Source: an uncultured bacterium (lineage in GTDB: Bacteria > Myxococcota_A > Bradymonadia > Bradymonadales > Bradymonadaceae). Taken from it: 64,000 bases of DNA. The notes under the pieces were generated by a model that searched no databases, was not told where the DNA came from, and was given only the letters and a program-made list of their open reading frames with translations. Each line of letters opens with the position of its first letter. Position 1 is the stretch's first letter. This document shows positions 9,167 through 15,299 of this stretch, piece after piece. The stretch is taken from contig CALJNB010000005.1 in the NCBI GenBank assembly GCA_937981985.1, positions 124,001-188,000 on the forward strand, read 5' to 3'. The translations under genes were made by a program, and so were the position numbers.

Positions 9167-9474
9167 TCAATGCTCTCTTCATCTAGATTCCTCGCTCGAA
9201 TCGATTCATATCTTTCAACACCGCTTTCTTTAAGATCGTCGAGTTTGTGGCGAATATCACCGCGTAATTCTGATCCTCTTTTGGGAGCAAACATGACGCC
9301 TAAAAGGGCACCAACAGTTACCCCAGCCGCGAAGATTCCGATTGCTGGAAGTACCGCGTCCATCGCCGACCGTCGGCTTTCCAAACCTAGACGATCAAGA
9401 ACCGCAGACAAACCCGAGTCATATCCGCTAGCCACTGAGGTACGTCCTTTTTCCAACATTGATCTGACATCCAT
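9160..9474 (-). CDS. YtxH-like membrane-anchored small protein
   Basis: The 104-residue protein has one glycine-rich hydrophobic helix near residues 43-65 (AIGIFAAGVTVGALLGVMFA), followed directly by PKRGSELRGDIRHKLDD. The segment LLGVMFAPKRGSELR is the hallmark of the YtxH/general-stress family, in which a membrane helix is followed by a basic amphipathic coil. It is the last canonical gene in a run of five small envelope genes on this strand. Gene spacing is tight (8 bases to the previous gene). A role in envelope stress or membrane-associated scaffolding is inferred from the family only. Confidence 0.8.
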   Translation of the reverse strand: MDVRSMLEKGRTSVASGYDSGLSAVLDRLGLESRRSAMDAVLPAIGIFAAGVTVGALLGVMFAPKRGSELRGDIRHKLDDLKESGVERYESIRARNLDEESIES

Positions 9475-9482
9475 AATATTTC

Positions 9483-9803
9483 CTATTGTTTATTGTTAAC
9501 CGGATCTTCAACGCCGGAAAATGATTTTAGTTGACTGGCAGCAATTGGAAGTACCATCGCTTTCATGCCGATTCTTGCGATTCTTCGTGAAAAAGGACTG
9601 AGTAATCCACCACCGAGAACGTATCCAACTCCGGCCGCAACGGCGAGCACCGCGAAAGGATTTTCTTCAAAATAGCGTTCGGCTAAACGCTCATCCCGTA
9701 CATGCGAAACAAGCGCTTTTACTTCTTCTTTAACTTGGGAGGATTGCCGAGCCCCTTTTTTGGACGCTTCCTCACGATCTATTTCTAAGGTTGGATTTGT
9801 CAT
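9483..9803 (-). CDS. ElaB/DUF883-like small membrane protein
   Basis: The likely ATG is at 9803, where it overlaps the upstream stop as TAATG. A TTG twelve bases earlier also keeps the frame open but is less likely. The resulting protein of about 106 residues has a charged N-terminal helix (SKKGARQSSQVKEEVKALV). Then comes the motif FEENPFAVLAVAAGVGYVLGG, a glycine-zipper membrane helix preceded by the E-N-P signature of the DUF883/ElaB/YqjD group. A basic stretch (SRRIARIGMKAMV) and a second weakly hydrophobic part follow. YqjD relatives bind ribosomes at the membrane in stationary phase; that activity is not shown here. Confidence 0.75.
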   Translation of the reverse strand: MTNPTLEIDREEASKKGARQSSQVKEEVKALVSHVRDERLAERYFEENPFAVLAVAAGVGYVLGGGLLSPFSRRIARIGMKAMVLPIAASQLKSFSGVEDPVNNKQ

Positions 9804-10072
9804 TAAACGATCCAACGTCGAGAGGCTAAACGTCCAATCAGATAGCCGACGCTTAAAGCAACGCCAATCGCCACGACAGGATTTTCTTCTACCAGTCTCA
9901 ACGCGTTGTCGTTCACCGCATACATTTTGTCTCGAGGAGTACTATGCCTTTCATCGAAATCTCGATATTTGTCGACGAGATTATCTTTGAGTTCCTCGGC
10001 TTTCGCGACTATTTCAGAGGGCTTGTTTTCCATTTTTTTTCCTTCTTCCAATGTATTCGATGGAGTGTTCAT
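9803..10072 (-). CDS. DUF883 (ElaB/YqjD) family protein
   Basis: The coiled-coil N-terminal part (ENKPSEIVAKAEELKDNLVD) is followed by VEENPVVAIGVALSVGYLIG and ASRRWIV, a close fit to the ElaB/YqjD pattern of one C-terminal membrane helix with a basic end. Two starts compete. ATG 10072 directly abuts the TAA of the gene upstream. ATG 10033 (MENKPSE) has the much better ribosome binding site GGAAGAAGGA, seven bases away. The shorter form would have 76 residues. It belongs to the same cluster of stress-envelope genes. Confidence 0.8.
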   Translation of the reverse strand: MNTPSNTLEEGKKMENKPSEIVAKAEELKDNLVDKYRDFDERHSTPRDKMYAVNDNALRLVEENPVVAIGVALSVGYLIGRLASRRWIV

Positions 10073-10309
10073 TTATCGACCTTTGCCTAACAAAAAACCA
10101 ATTCCTAATGCAATCCCAATTGCTTGTTTTGGGTGTCTCTTGACCCAAAGTTTCCAGTCTAATGATTCTTGGACTCCGTCCTGAACATCGTTGAGAGCGT
10201 GTGAGATTTGATCTCGCGTTATTTCGATTGAAGCTCGGATTCGTTCGACTTCATCGACGTCGATTCCAATCGGGATATCGGTTTGTCTTTTTTTATTTGC
10301 TTCACCCAT
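10073..10309 (-). CDS. DUF3618-like small membrane protein
   Basis: The 78-residue protein has VERIRASIEITRDQISHALN, the pattern I-R-x-x-I-E-x-T-R-x-x-I seen in DUF3618 proteins, followed by a helix WKLWVKRHPKQAIGIALG and IGFLLGKGR at the C-terminus. The last part is again a glycine-rich helix with a basic end. The gene starts inside the end of the holin-like gene upstream (overlap of about 91 bases in another frame), an unusually long overlap that implies coupled translation. Confidence 0.75.
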   Translation of the reverse strand: MGEANKKRQTDIPIGIDVDEVERIRASIEITRDQISHALNDVQDGVQESLDWKLWVKRHPKQAIGIALGIGFLLGKGR

Positions 10310-10716
10310 GTTGAGCTCCGCTCCAGTTCTTGTTTAGCGAGCAATAACGTTCCCTCGCTGGCTTTCATTTTCTGCGTCGTTATACGTATCAGAATGCCGC
10401 CAACGCAAAGATGCATTACACTGTCGATAAGTGCAACGATCGCCGCGATTTTAATCCCAAACCAAGCAGAACATAAGAAGACAATCGAAAAGTTTAAGAA
10501 GACCCAACCAAGTAGTAAGACACCGACGCCGACACCAATCTTGATGATACGAGAAAAGGATATTTTAACATCACGCTTCGCCTCTTCTCGGAAGAGTTCC
10601 AGATGCTGGCGAACGAGGGTGACCACTCCGTCACTCAAATTTCCAAACGCGACTGCTAAAGAACCGTTGGGATCTTTTGTTTTGTGGTCCGTCTTGTTGG
10701 CTCGTTTCATTATCAT
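10219..10716 (-). CDS. Holin-X / YqjE (DUF1469) membrane protein
   Basis: A soluble N-terminus with the typical element LSDGVVTLVRQHLELFREE is followed by two long membrane helices at about residues 57-80 and 85-110, then a charged C-terminal coil. This is the shape of the YqjE/phage-holin superfamily (DUF1469), which in many bacteria sits beside ElaB/YqjD and DUF3618 genes exactly as it does here. The 165-residue length is somewhat above the usual 120-140 because of the tail. The start at 10716 overlaps the upstream stop (ATGA); a second ATG lies two codons later. The word holin reflects the family name, not a lytic role. Confidence 0.85.
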   Translation of the reverse strand: MIMKRANKTDHKTKDPNGSLAVAFGNLSDGVVTLVRQHLELFREEAKRDVKISFSRIIKIGVGVGVLLLGWVFLNFSIVFLCSAWFGIKIAAIVALIDSVMHLCVGGILIRITTQKMKASEGTLLLAKQELERSSTWVKQIKKDKPISRLESTSMKSNESELQSK

Positions 10717-11111
10717 TCTACGACAACTATTGTTGCTAAGTCTTGTTCGTTAATAAACTGGCTTTCCGAGCTCAACTCTACCCCGATATCGAAGCTTCCT
10801 GCAGAGCTAACGTCGCCAAACCAAGATTTAGCGATCCGGTTTAGTCTAATCGTATTCCCATCCACGACAGTCGATTCGGCGACTGCATTAACGCGTGGAT
10901 CTTGTCGGTATACTGTGATTGAATCTTTATCTATAGCTTCGTTAAACCCGGAAACTGTAATTTCAATATTAAAAAATTCATCGGTCATGCCCGTTTCGGA
11001 TAATGAAATTCGGTTTGGTGATATAACCATTGAATCGACTTGAGCCCCAAGGACCAGGTCTTCGCAACTTGTGAGCAGAATCAGTAAAAAGAATATCGAC
11101 AAGAATTTCAT
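10713..11111 (-). CDS. Small lipoprotein heading the envelope-stress operon
   Basis: The ATG at 11111 is preferred over an upstream in-frame start because it begins a clean lipoprotein signal (MKFLSIFFLLILLTSC). The mature protein of about 115 residues looks like one beta-sandwich domain (VDSMVISPNRISLSETG, FNIEITVSGFNEAIDKDSITVY, in parts), reminiscent of immunoglobulin-like or cadherin-like folds. It overlaps the holin-like gene by four bases and so is the first gene of the run 11111 to about 8897. Function unknown. Confidence 0.75.
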   Translation of the reverse strand: MKFLSIFFLLILLTSCEDLVLGAQVDSMVISPNRISLSETGMTDEFFNIEITVSGFNEAIDKDSITVYRQDPRVNAVAESTVVDGNTIRLNRIAKSWFGDVSSAGSFDIGVELSSESQFINEQDLATIVVVE

Positions 11112-11282
11112 GTAAGTCCAAAAACGAGTTATCAGGACCATAACACAGTGCAATTTTCGTTCAATGGATTATAGCTCGCCGGTCTACGATCCAGATTTCA
11201 TGTATTTGAGAATGATTTTGACTAAATTGCATGCCTATGCGATTCTTTAACGTAATAAACCCCTACAATTCCTAGACTATTT

Positions 11283-12641
11283 ATGACCGAGACTCGACAT
11301 CATCATATCTTGCTCGTTACTGGCGATGAAGAAATCGGTGGCACGATCAAAACTAATCTCGAAAGCGAGGATTGGGGCGTGGAGTTATGCTTAGAACACT
11401 CCGAAGTGATAGAAAAAATTAACGAATCAAAATATGCGTGTATTATTGCCCATGATAGCGCATCTCAAGGTCGGGTTCGGGATGTCTTGACGTCGATTAA
11501 CGTCGGTTCAAAAACACCGATCGTCGCCCTGATAAAAGGAGACGATGTAAAGACTGCAGTGGATGCAATGAAGCTCGGCGCAAGAACGGTTGTTGAGTTT
11601 ACCGAAGACAATCTCGTTGCTCTCAACACCGCGATAAATGACGCACTTCCGAAAGGAGCGGTTCCTCTAAAAGGTTCCGACCCGAGAGACATCATCGTGC
11701 GGTCGTCTACTTCTCCCTTGAATGAACTTTTAGAAATGTTGCCTCCCATCGCGCACGCTCAAGCACCAGTTCTAATTACTGGCGAGTCAGGTACCGGTAA
11801 GGAACTTTTCGCGCGCACCATTCATAATATGAGCGAACGCAAAGACGGACCTTTTTTGGCAGTCAATTGCGGAGCTATTCCCGAAACGCTTTTAGAAAGT
11901 GAACTTTTTGGATACATGAAAGGTGCCTTTACAGGGGCTCATACGGATAGAAAGGGTTTTTTCGAAGCTGCTGAAAATGGAACGCTTTTTTTGGATGAAA
12001 TTGGCGAAATGCCGATGCGTCTTCAGGTTAAAATTCTGCGTGTTCTTCAGGAGCATGATGTTCGGCCCGTAGGATCGACAGAAACACGTCCGGTCAATTT
12101 CCGCCTCATTACAGCGACGAATAGGAATCTAGAGAACGAAATCAAAACTGGCGACTTTCGTGAAGATCTCTTCTATCGTATTGCCGTTCTTCCACTTCAT
12201 TTGCTTCCTCTACGTGATCGCCTCGCCGATATTAGCGTATTAGCTGAATTCTTTCTCGCTGAACAAAACCGCGTAAATGGTACGTCTTTAAAAGGAATTA
12301 CTTCGGAATGTTATACCCATCTAAAGCGATATGCCTGGCCGGGAAACATACGTGAGTTAGAGAACCTTATCCAACGTGTGTGTATTCTTAAAAGAAGCGG
12401 ATTTGTTGAACGTGACGATCTCCCAAATCAGATTACAGGCATTGGTAGGCGTTCTCAACAACTTGGACTTTACGTTCCCAGTGAGGGAATGGATATGGCT
12501 GACACGCTTGGCCAACTGGAAGTTCAATTGGTTTCCCAAGCATTGAAAAAGTCGAACGGTAACAAGGCAAAAGCGGCTCGACTTTTAGGCCTCAATAGAA
12601 CTACCTTAGTAGAGAAAATTAAACGCTTGAAACTAGAGTAG
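11283..12641 (+). CDS. Sigma54-dependent activator with a degenerate receiver domain
   Basis: The 452-residue protein has NtrC architecture. A receiver-like domain (8-122) precedes an AAA+ domain (about 136-375). Walker A is GESGTGKE (167-174), the sigma54-contacting loop GAFTGA is intact (214-219), and Walker B is LFLDEIGE (235-242). A Fis-type helix-turn-helix (about 412-450, NKAKAARLLGLNRTTLVEKI) ends the protein. The ATPase and DNA-binding parts look functional. In the receiver, alignment by eye puts His57 at the phospho-acceptor position (an Asp is one residue later), Ile at the conserved Ser/Thr, and Glu at the conserved Lys. Control by phosphorylation is therefore doubtful. It precedes two unknown genes (12645, 13192). 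Confidence 0.95.
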   Translation: MTETRHHHILLVTGDEEIGGTIKTNLESEDWGVELCLEHSEVIEKINESKYACIIAHDSASQGRVRDVLTSINVGSKTPIVALIKGDDVKTAVDAMKLGARTVVEFTEDNLVALNTAINDALPKGAVPLKGSDPRDIIVRSSTSPLNELLEMLPPIAHAQAPVLITGESGTGKELFARTIHNMSERKDGPFLAVNCGAIPETLLESELFGYMKGAFTGAHTDRKGFFEAAENGTLFLDEIGEMPMRLQVKILRVLQEHDVRPVGSTETRPVNFRLITATNRNLENEIKTGDFREDLFYRIAVLPLHLLPLRDRLADISVLAEFFLAEQNRVNGTSLKGITSECYTHLKRYAWPGNIRELENLIQRVCILKRSGFVERDDLPNQITGIGRRSQQLGLYVPSEGMDMADTLGQLEVQLVSQALKKSNGNKAKAARLLGLNRTTLVEKIKRLKLE

Positions 12642-12644
12642 TCC

Positions 12645-13199
12645 ATGATTCGTTTTGCACGTTATATCTTTGTGGGTGAAGAGCATTCACTCGATGGGTG
12701 TCCTCACGATACGATTGTACAATCTTTAATCTCTAAAAACCTTGTAGATGACCAAAATAATCCGATGGGTGAATTAAAAGAATATTGTGATTCAATGCAA
12801 TTAGATGAACCTAAGATTCGTGTCGGCAAATTTGGGTTTTCTGAAGTGATCGATCCCTTTATCGATCTATCGTTACCGCGTCATCGATGTCCGGTTTGTG
12901 AAAAGATTCAGCCCTCCGATGGGACCTTCATTGATCACCCCGTGACCGGAGAAAAATTTCGCGTTGAAATTACAAATTGTATTTCTTGCGGCGTTGTCGT
13001 TGATCGCACATGGGAGACGACCGCAGATACTTACGTTTTTAGAAGTCACTTCATTGTGAGTTTAATCGCGAAAAATTTTGTGGTTGCTATTCCCACCATC
13101 GGCGAAAGTGTTCCGATCTTTGTGGATGCCATTGCAAAGGCGTGCGGTGCTCCCGTTAGAGAAATTTTTATTGCCCAAAAGATCACCGAGCGTGATTGA
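12645..13199 (+). CDS. Unknown protein with a four-cysteine zinc ribbon
   Basis: The 184-residue protein follows the sigma54 activator after three bases. A central segment carries two cysteine pairs: CPVC (about residue 83) and CISCG (about residue 113), roughly 30 residues apart. These would bind one zinc ion as a ribbon. The flanks are beta-rich. No family is recognised and no signal peptide is present, so it is probably cytoplasmic. Its stop lies within the likely GTG start region of the next gene, so the three genes 11283-13728 look like one operon. Confidence 0.7.
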   Translation: MIRFARYIFVGEEHSLDGCPHDTIVQSLISKNLVDDQNNPMGELKEYCDSMQLDEPKIRVGKFGFSEVIDPFIDLSLPRHRCPVCEKIQPSDGTFIDHPVTGEKFRVEITNCISCGVVVDRTWETTADTYVFRSHFIVSLIAKNFVVAIPTIGESVPIFVDAIAKACGAPVREIFIAQKITERD

Positions 13200-13728
13200 A
13201 ATAGCAGGACAGTTTTTCGATACAGAAATCCAATATTTCGGCTTTTCGTTTGAATTGCCGGATACGAACGAATTGCGCGTTTTTAGAGAATTCAAAAATT
13301 TAAAAACCGTTAGTTTTTCCGACACGAACCTAGACGATATTGGGTTGGGTTATATTTGTGAAAATGAGGGGATCGAAAACCTTTGTCTACAGGATACGAA
13401 AATTACCAACGAGGGTCTTCGTTTTCTATCAAAGTTACCGAGTTTAGAAATTCTGCGTTTAAAGGATAACATTCAATTTACCGATGATTGCGTTCCTCAG
13501 CTCAATGCGTTGAAAGCGTTACGGGATCTTCAGATTCATGAAACCTCGATTACTCATTTAGGACTTAAATATTTGAACCTTCCGCTATTAGAAGATCTCC
13601 TAGTTGGGATAGATGAAGACAATTTCAGTTTCGAATTTTTGAGGAAACTCTCAATACGGCTGCCCCGATGTACAATTTTAGCCAAAGGTAATGGCGAATT
13701 TTATCAGGGTAGAGCTAATATTTTTTAA
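13192..13728 (+). CDS. Leucine-rich-repeat protein
   Basis: The frame is open from 13078, but the GTG at 13192 is the likely start because it overlaps the previous stop by eight bases (GTGATTGA). It gives 178 residues. After about 35 residues come leucine-rich repeats of the L-x-x-L-x-L-x-x-T pattern: FKNLKTVSFSDTNLDDIGL, IENLCLQDTKITNEGLRFL and LPSLEILRLKD, then LKALRDLQIHETSITHLGL and LPLLEDLLVGIDED. Such repeats (22-24 residues, with T-x-I-T-x-x-G) bind proteins and are usual in bacterial LRR_RI-like proteins. No signal peptide is seen. Confidence 0.75.
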   Translation: MIEIAGQFFDTEIQYFGFSFELPDTNELRVFREFKNLKTVSFSDTNLDDIGLGYICENEGIENLCLQDTKITNEGLRFLSKLPSLEILRLKDNIQFTDDCVPQLNALKALRDLQIHETSITHLGLKYLNLPLLEDLLVGIDEDNFSFEFLRKLSIRLPRCTILAKGNGEFYQGRANIF

Positions 13729-13735
13729 ACGGCGA

Positions 13736-13939
13736 CTATCGTAATGCGTTAACCAACGCTTCCGCTTTTCCTTTAGAACGATCAAGACCTTCTTCGGCAA
13801 TTCTGGCGCGCAACGCGATGATATCTTGTTGTAATTTCTCTAGCAACGCGGGTCCTTCTTCGTGATATCGAGCTAAGGCTCTCGCGATACGTTCTTCTGA
13901 GTTTTGAGATTGAGGCTTTCGTCTAATTGTATTTTTCAT
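13736..13939 (-). CDS. Small basic coiled-coil protein
   Basis: The 67-residue polypeptide has a basic N-terminus (MKNTIRRKPQSQ) followed by one long amphipathic helix with heptad-like leucine and isoleucine spacing (LLEKLQQDIIALRARIAEE). A good ribosome binding site (AAGGACGG) precedes the ATG. It lies 62 bases downstream of tlyA on the same strand. No family is recognised. Its size and composition resemble small DNA- or RNA-associated accessory proteins, but there is no evidence for that. Confidence 0.6.
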   Translation of the reverse strand: MKNTIRRKPQSQNSEERIARALARYHEEGPALLEKLQQDIIALRARIAEEGLDRSKGKAEALVNALR

Positions 13940-14001
13940 CCGGCCGTCCTTGGCGATAGTTATACAAAAAATATCCGATAATATTGTTTTGTCTAAAAAA
14001 T

Positions 14002-14754
14002 TTACGCTGGGTTTGGCTCATATTCGAATTTGGCAAGGTATTCGATATTTCCGGCGGGACCGTGAACGGGGCAATCTATCCCCTCGATGAAGGTGAAACC
14101 AATTCTGCCGGCCGAAGTGATTATATTATCTATTGCTTCTTTTCGTGCTGCGACATCGCGTACTACGCCGCCCTTTTCTATGTTCTCTTTTCCTACTTCA
14201 AATTGCGGTTTGATTAGAGTTATCAGAGTTGCCTTTGGTTTCAGAAATTTTCGCGTCGGCAGCAAGATGAGGTCGAGAGAAATAAAGGAACAATCGATGA
14301 CCGCCAGGTCACATTTTTCGGGAAGAAGGTCTTCTGTAGTATGGCGCATATTAGTTTGTTCGTGCGAAATTACGCGTTCATCTGTTCGTAGTTTCCAAGC
14401 GAGTTGATTGTAACCGACGTCGATTGCATAAACTCGCGACGCGCCTGCTTGGAGTACGCAATCGGTAAACCCACCCGTGGATGAACCGACATCGATGACG
14501 ACTAAATCCGTACAATCGAATCCGAAAGCCTCAATCGCAGCTTCTAGCTTAAGTCCACCCCGCGATGCGTATTTGATAAGGGAGCGTCCCTTTATCTCAA
14601 TCTTAGCATCGATCGCGACTTTTTGCCCGGCCTTATCGACGCGCTGTTCGTTCACAAAAACTTCTCCCGCCATGATCACCGCTTTGGCTTTTGACCGTGT
14701 GACGACGAGTTCGCGCTCAACTAAAAGTATGTCCAAACGTTCCTTTTTGGCCAT
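14002..14754 (-). CDS. tlyA: TlyA-family rRNA 2'-O-methyltransferase
   Basis: TlyA methylates ribose 2'-OH groups of cytidines in rRNA using SAM; it was once called a hemolysin. An S4 RNA-binding domain occupies residues 1-60 (RLDILLVERELVVTRSKAKA, VFVNEQRVDKAGQ). The FtsJ-type methyltransferase domain follows, with the SAM motif VVIDVGSSTGGFTDCVLQ and the YAIDVGYNQLAWKLR element. The TLIKPQFEVG motif holds the catalytic lysine. The ATG at 14754 is preferred over a TTG fifteen bases earlier. It follows the upstream lipoprotein stop by two bases, so the two genes form one operon. Length (about 250 aa) is normal for the family. Confidence 0.95.
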   Translation of the reverse strand: MAKKERLDILLVERELVVTRSKAKAVIMAGEVFVNEQRVDKAGQKVAIDAKIEIKGRSLIKYASRGGLKLEAAIEAFGFDCTDLVVIDVGSSTGGFTDCVLQAGASRVYAIDVGYNQLAWKLRTDERVISHEQTNMRHTTEDLLPEKCDLAVIDCSFISLDLILLPTRKFLKPKATLITLIKPQFEVGKENIEKGGVVRDVAARKEAIDNIITSAGRIGFTFIEGIDCPVHGPAGNIEYLAKFEYEPNPA

Positions 14755-14756
14755 GA

Positions 14757-15203
14757 TTACTTGGAACAACTGCTTCGGATATCGTAAACATCTTTACATA
14801 TTTCTAGTTGGTCAGGTTTGACTTCCGACTTTGGTCCACAAAGTTTGATAGCTGATTCGTGCACCTGCGTACACAGAGTGTCAAATCGTTTTTCGTTGGC
14901 CAGAGAGTCCAATAAAAGCGGTGTTGCAAAATAATTCATTTCATCGACCGAATCGCTATTCACTACGGGGGTCAGAAACTCAATCGTTTCAGCAAAAGCT
15001 TGAATCTCGTAGGCCTTCTGACCGGCAACAAAATTTTTCTGTTTTTCTGTATGGGCTTGGTTTCCCACATCTGCGGGTTTCTCGAAAACTTCGCCTTCCT
15101 TTGCATCACGAGTTGTCGTCTTCGCTTCGATGACATCCGGGAGGGGGTTGGCGCTGGAGCACGCGAAGCAAAAAACGAGAACGAAAATGGGAAGTATTTT
15201 CAT
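14757..15203 (-). CDS. Small lipoprotein
   Basis: The 148-residue protein starts with a lipoprotein signal (MKILPIFVLVFCFAC), with the lipid cysteine at about residue 15 followed by Ser-Ser. The mature part is predicted largely helical (GQKAYEIQAFAETIEFL, MNYFATPLLLDSLANEKRF), resembling a single TPR-like domain. Cysteines near the C-terminus (TLCTQ, KLCGPK, EICKDV, SSCSK) could form disulfides. It is the first gene of the tlyA operon. Confidence 0.7.
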   Translation of the reverse strand: MKILPIFVLVFCFACSSANPLPDVIEAKTTTRDAKEGEVFEKPADVGNQAHTEKQKNFVAGQKAYEIQAFAETIEFLTPVVNSDSVDEMNYFATPLLLDSLANEKRFDTLCTQVHESAIKLCGPKSEVKPDQLEICKDVYDIRSSCSK

Positions 15204-15210
15204 AAAAATC

Positions 15211-15240
15211 CTATAACCCGCTGTTTTAAAACGGGATTAA
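15211..15240. promoter_or_regulatory. Inverted repeat in the divergent tlyA / methyltransferase interval
   Basis: A perfect 10-bp palindrome GTTTTAAAAC (15223-15232) is nested between CCCG (15217-15220) and CGGG (15232-15235). It lies between the divergent lipoprotein-tlyA operon and the methyltransferase-helicase genes. It could be an operator for the accessory module or a weak hairpin. Restriction-modification operons often carry controller sites here, but no controller gene is present. Confidence 0.3.
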
Positions 15241-15299
15241 CAAAAAGTTTAAAACCAAATTTGCCGACGGCCGAATAGGCGTTTGCAAAGGAGGCTATC

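Noticed and set aside
10219-10716. Phage holin or prophage remnant
   Set aside because: The gene sits among DUF3618, ElaB/YqjD-like and YtxH-like genes, a chromosomal arrangement; no phage structural or lysis gene is present.
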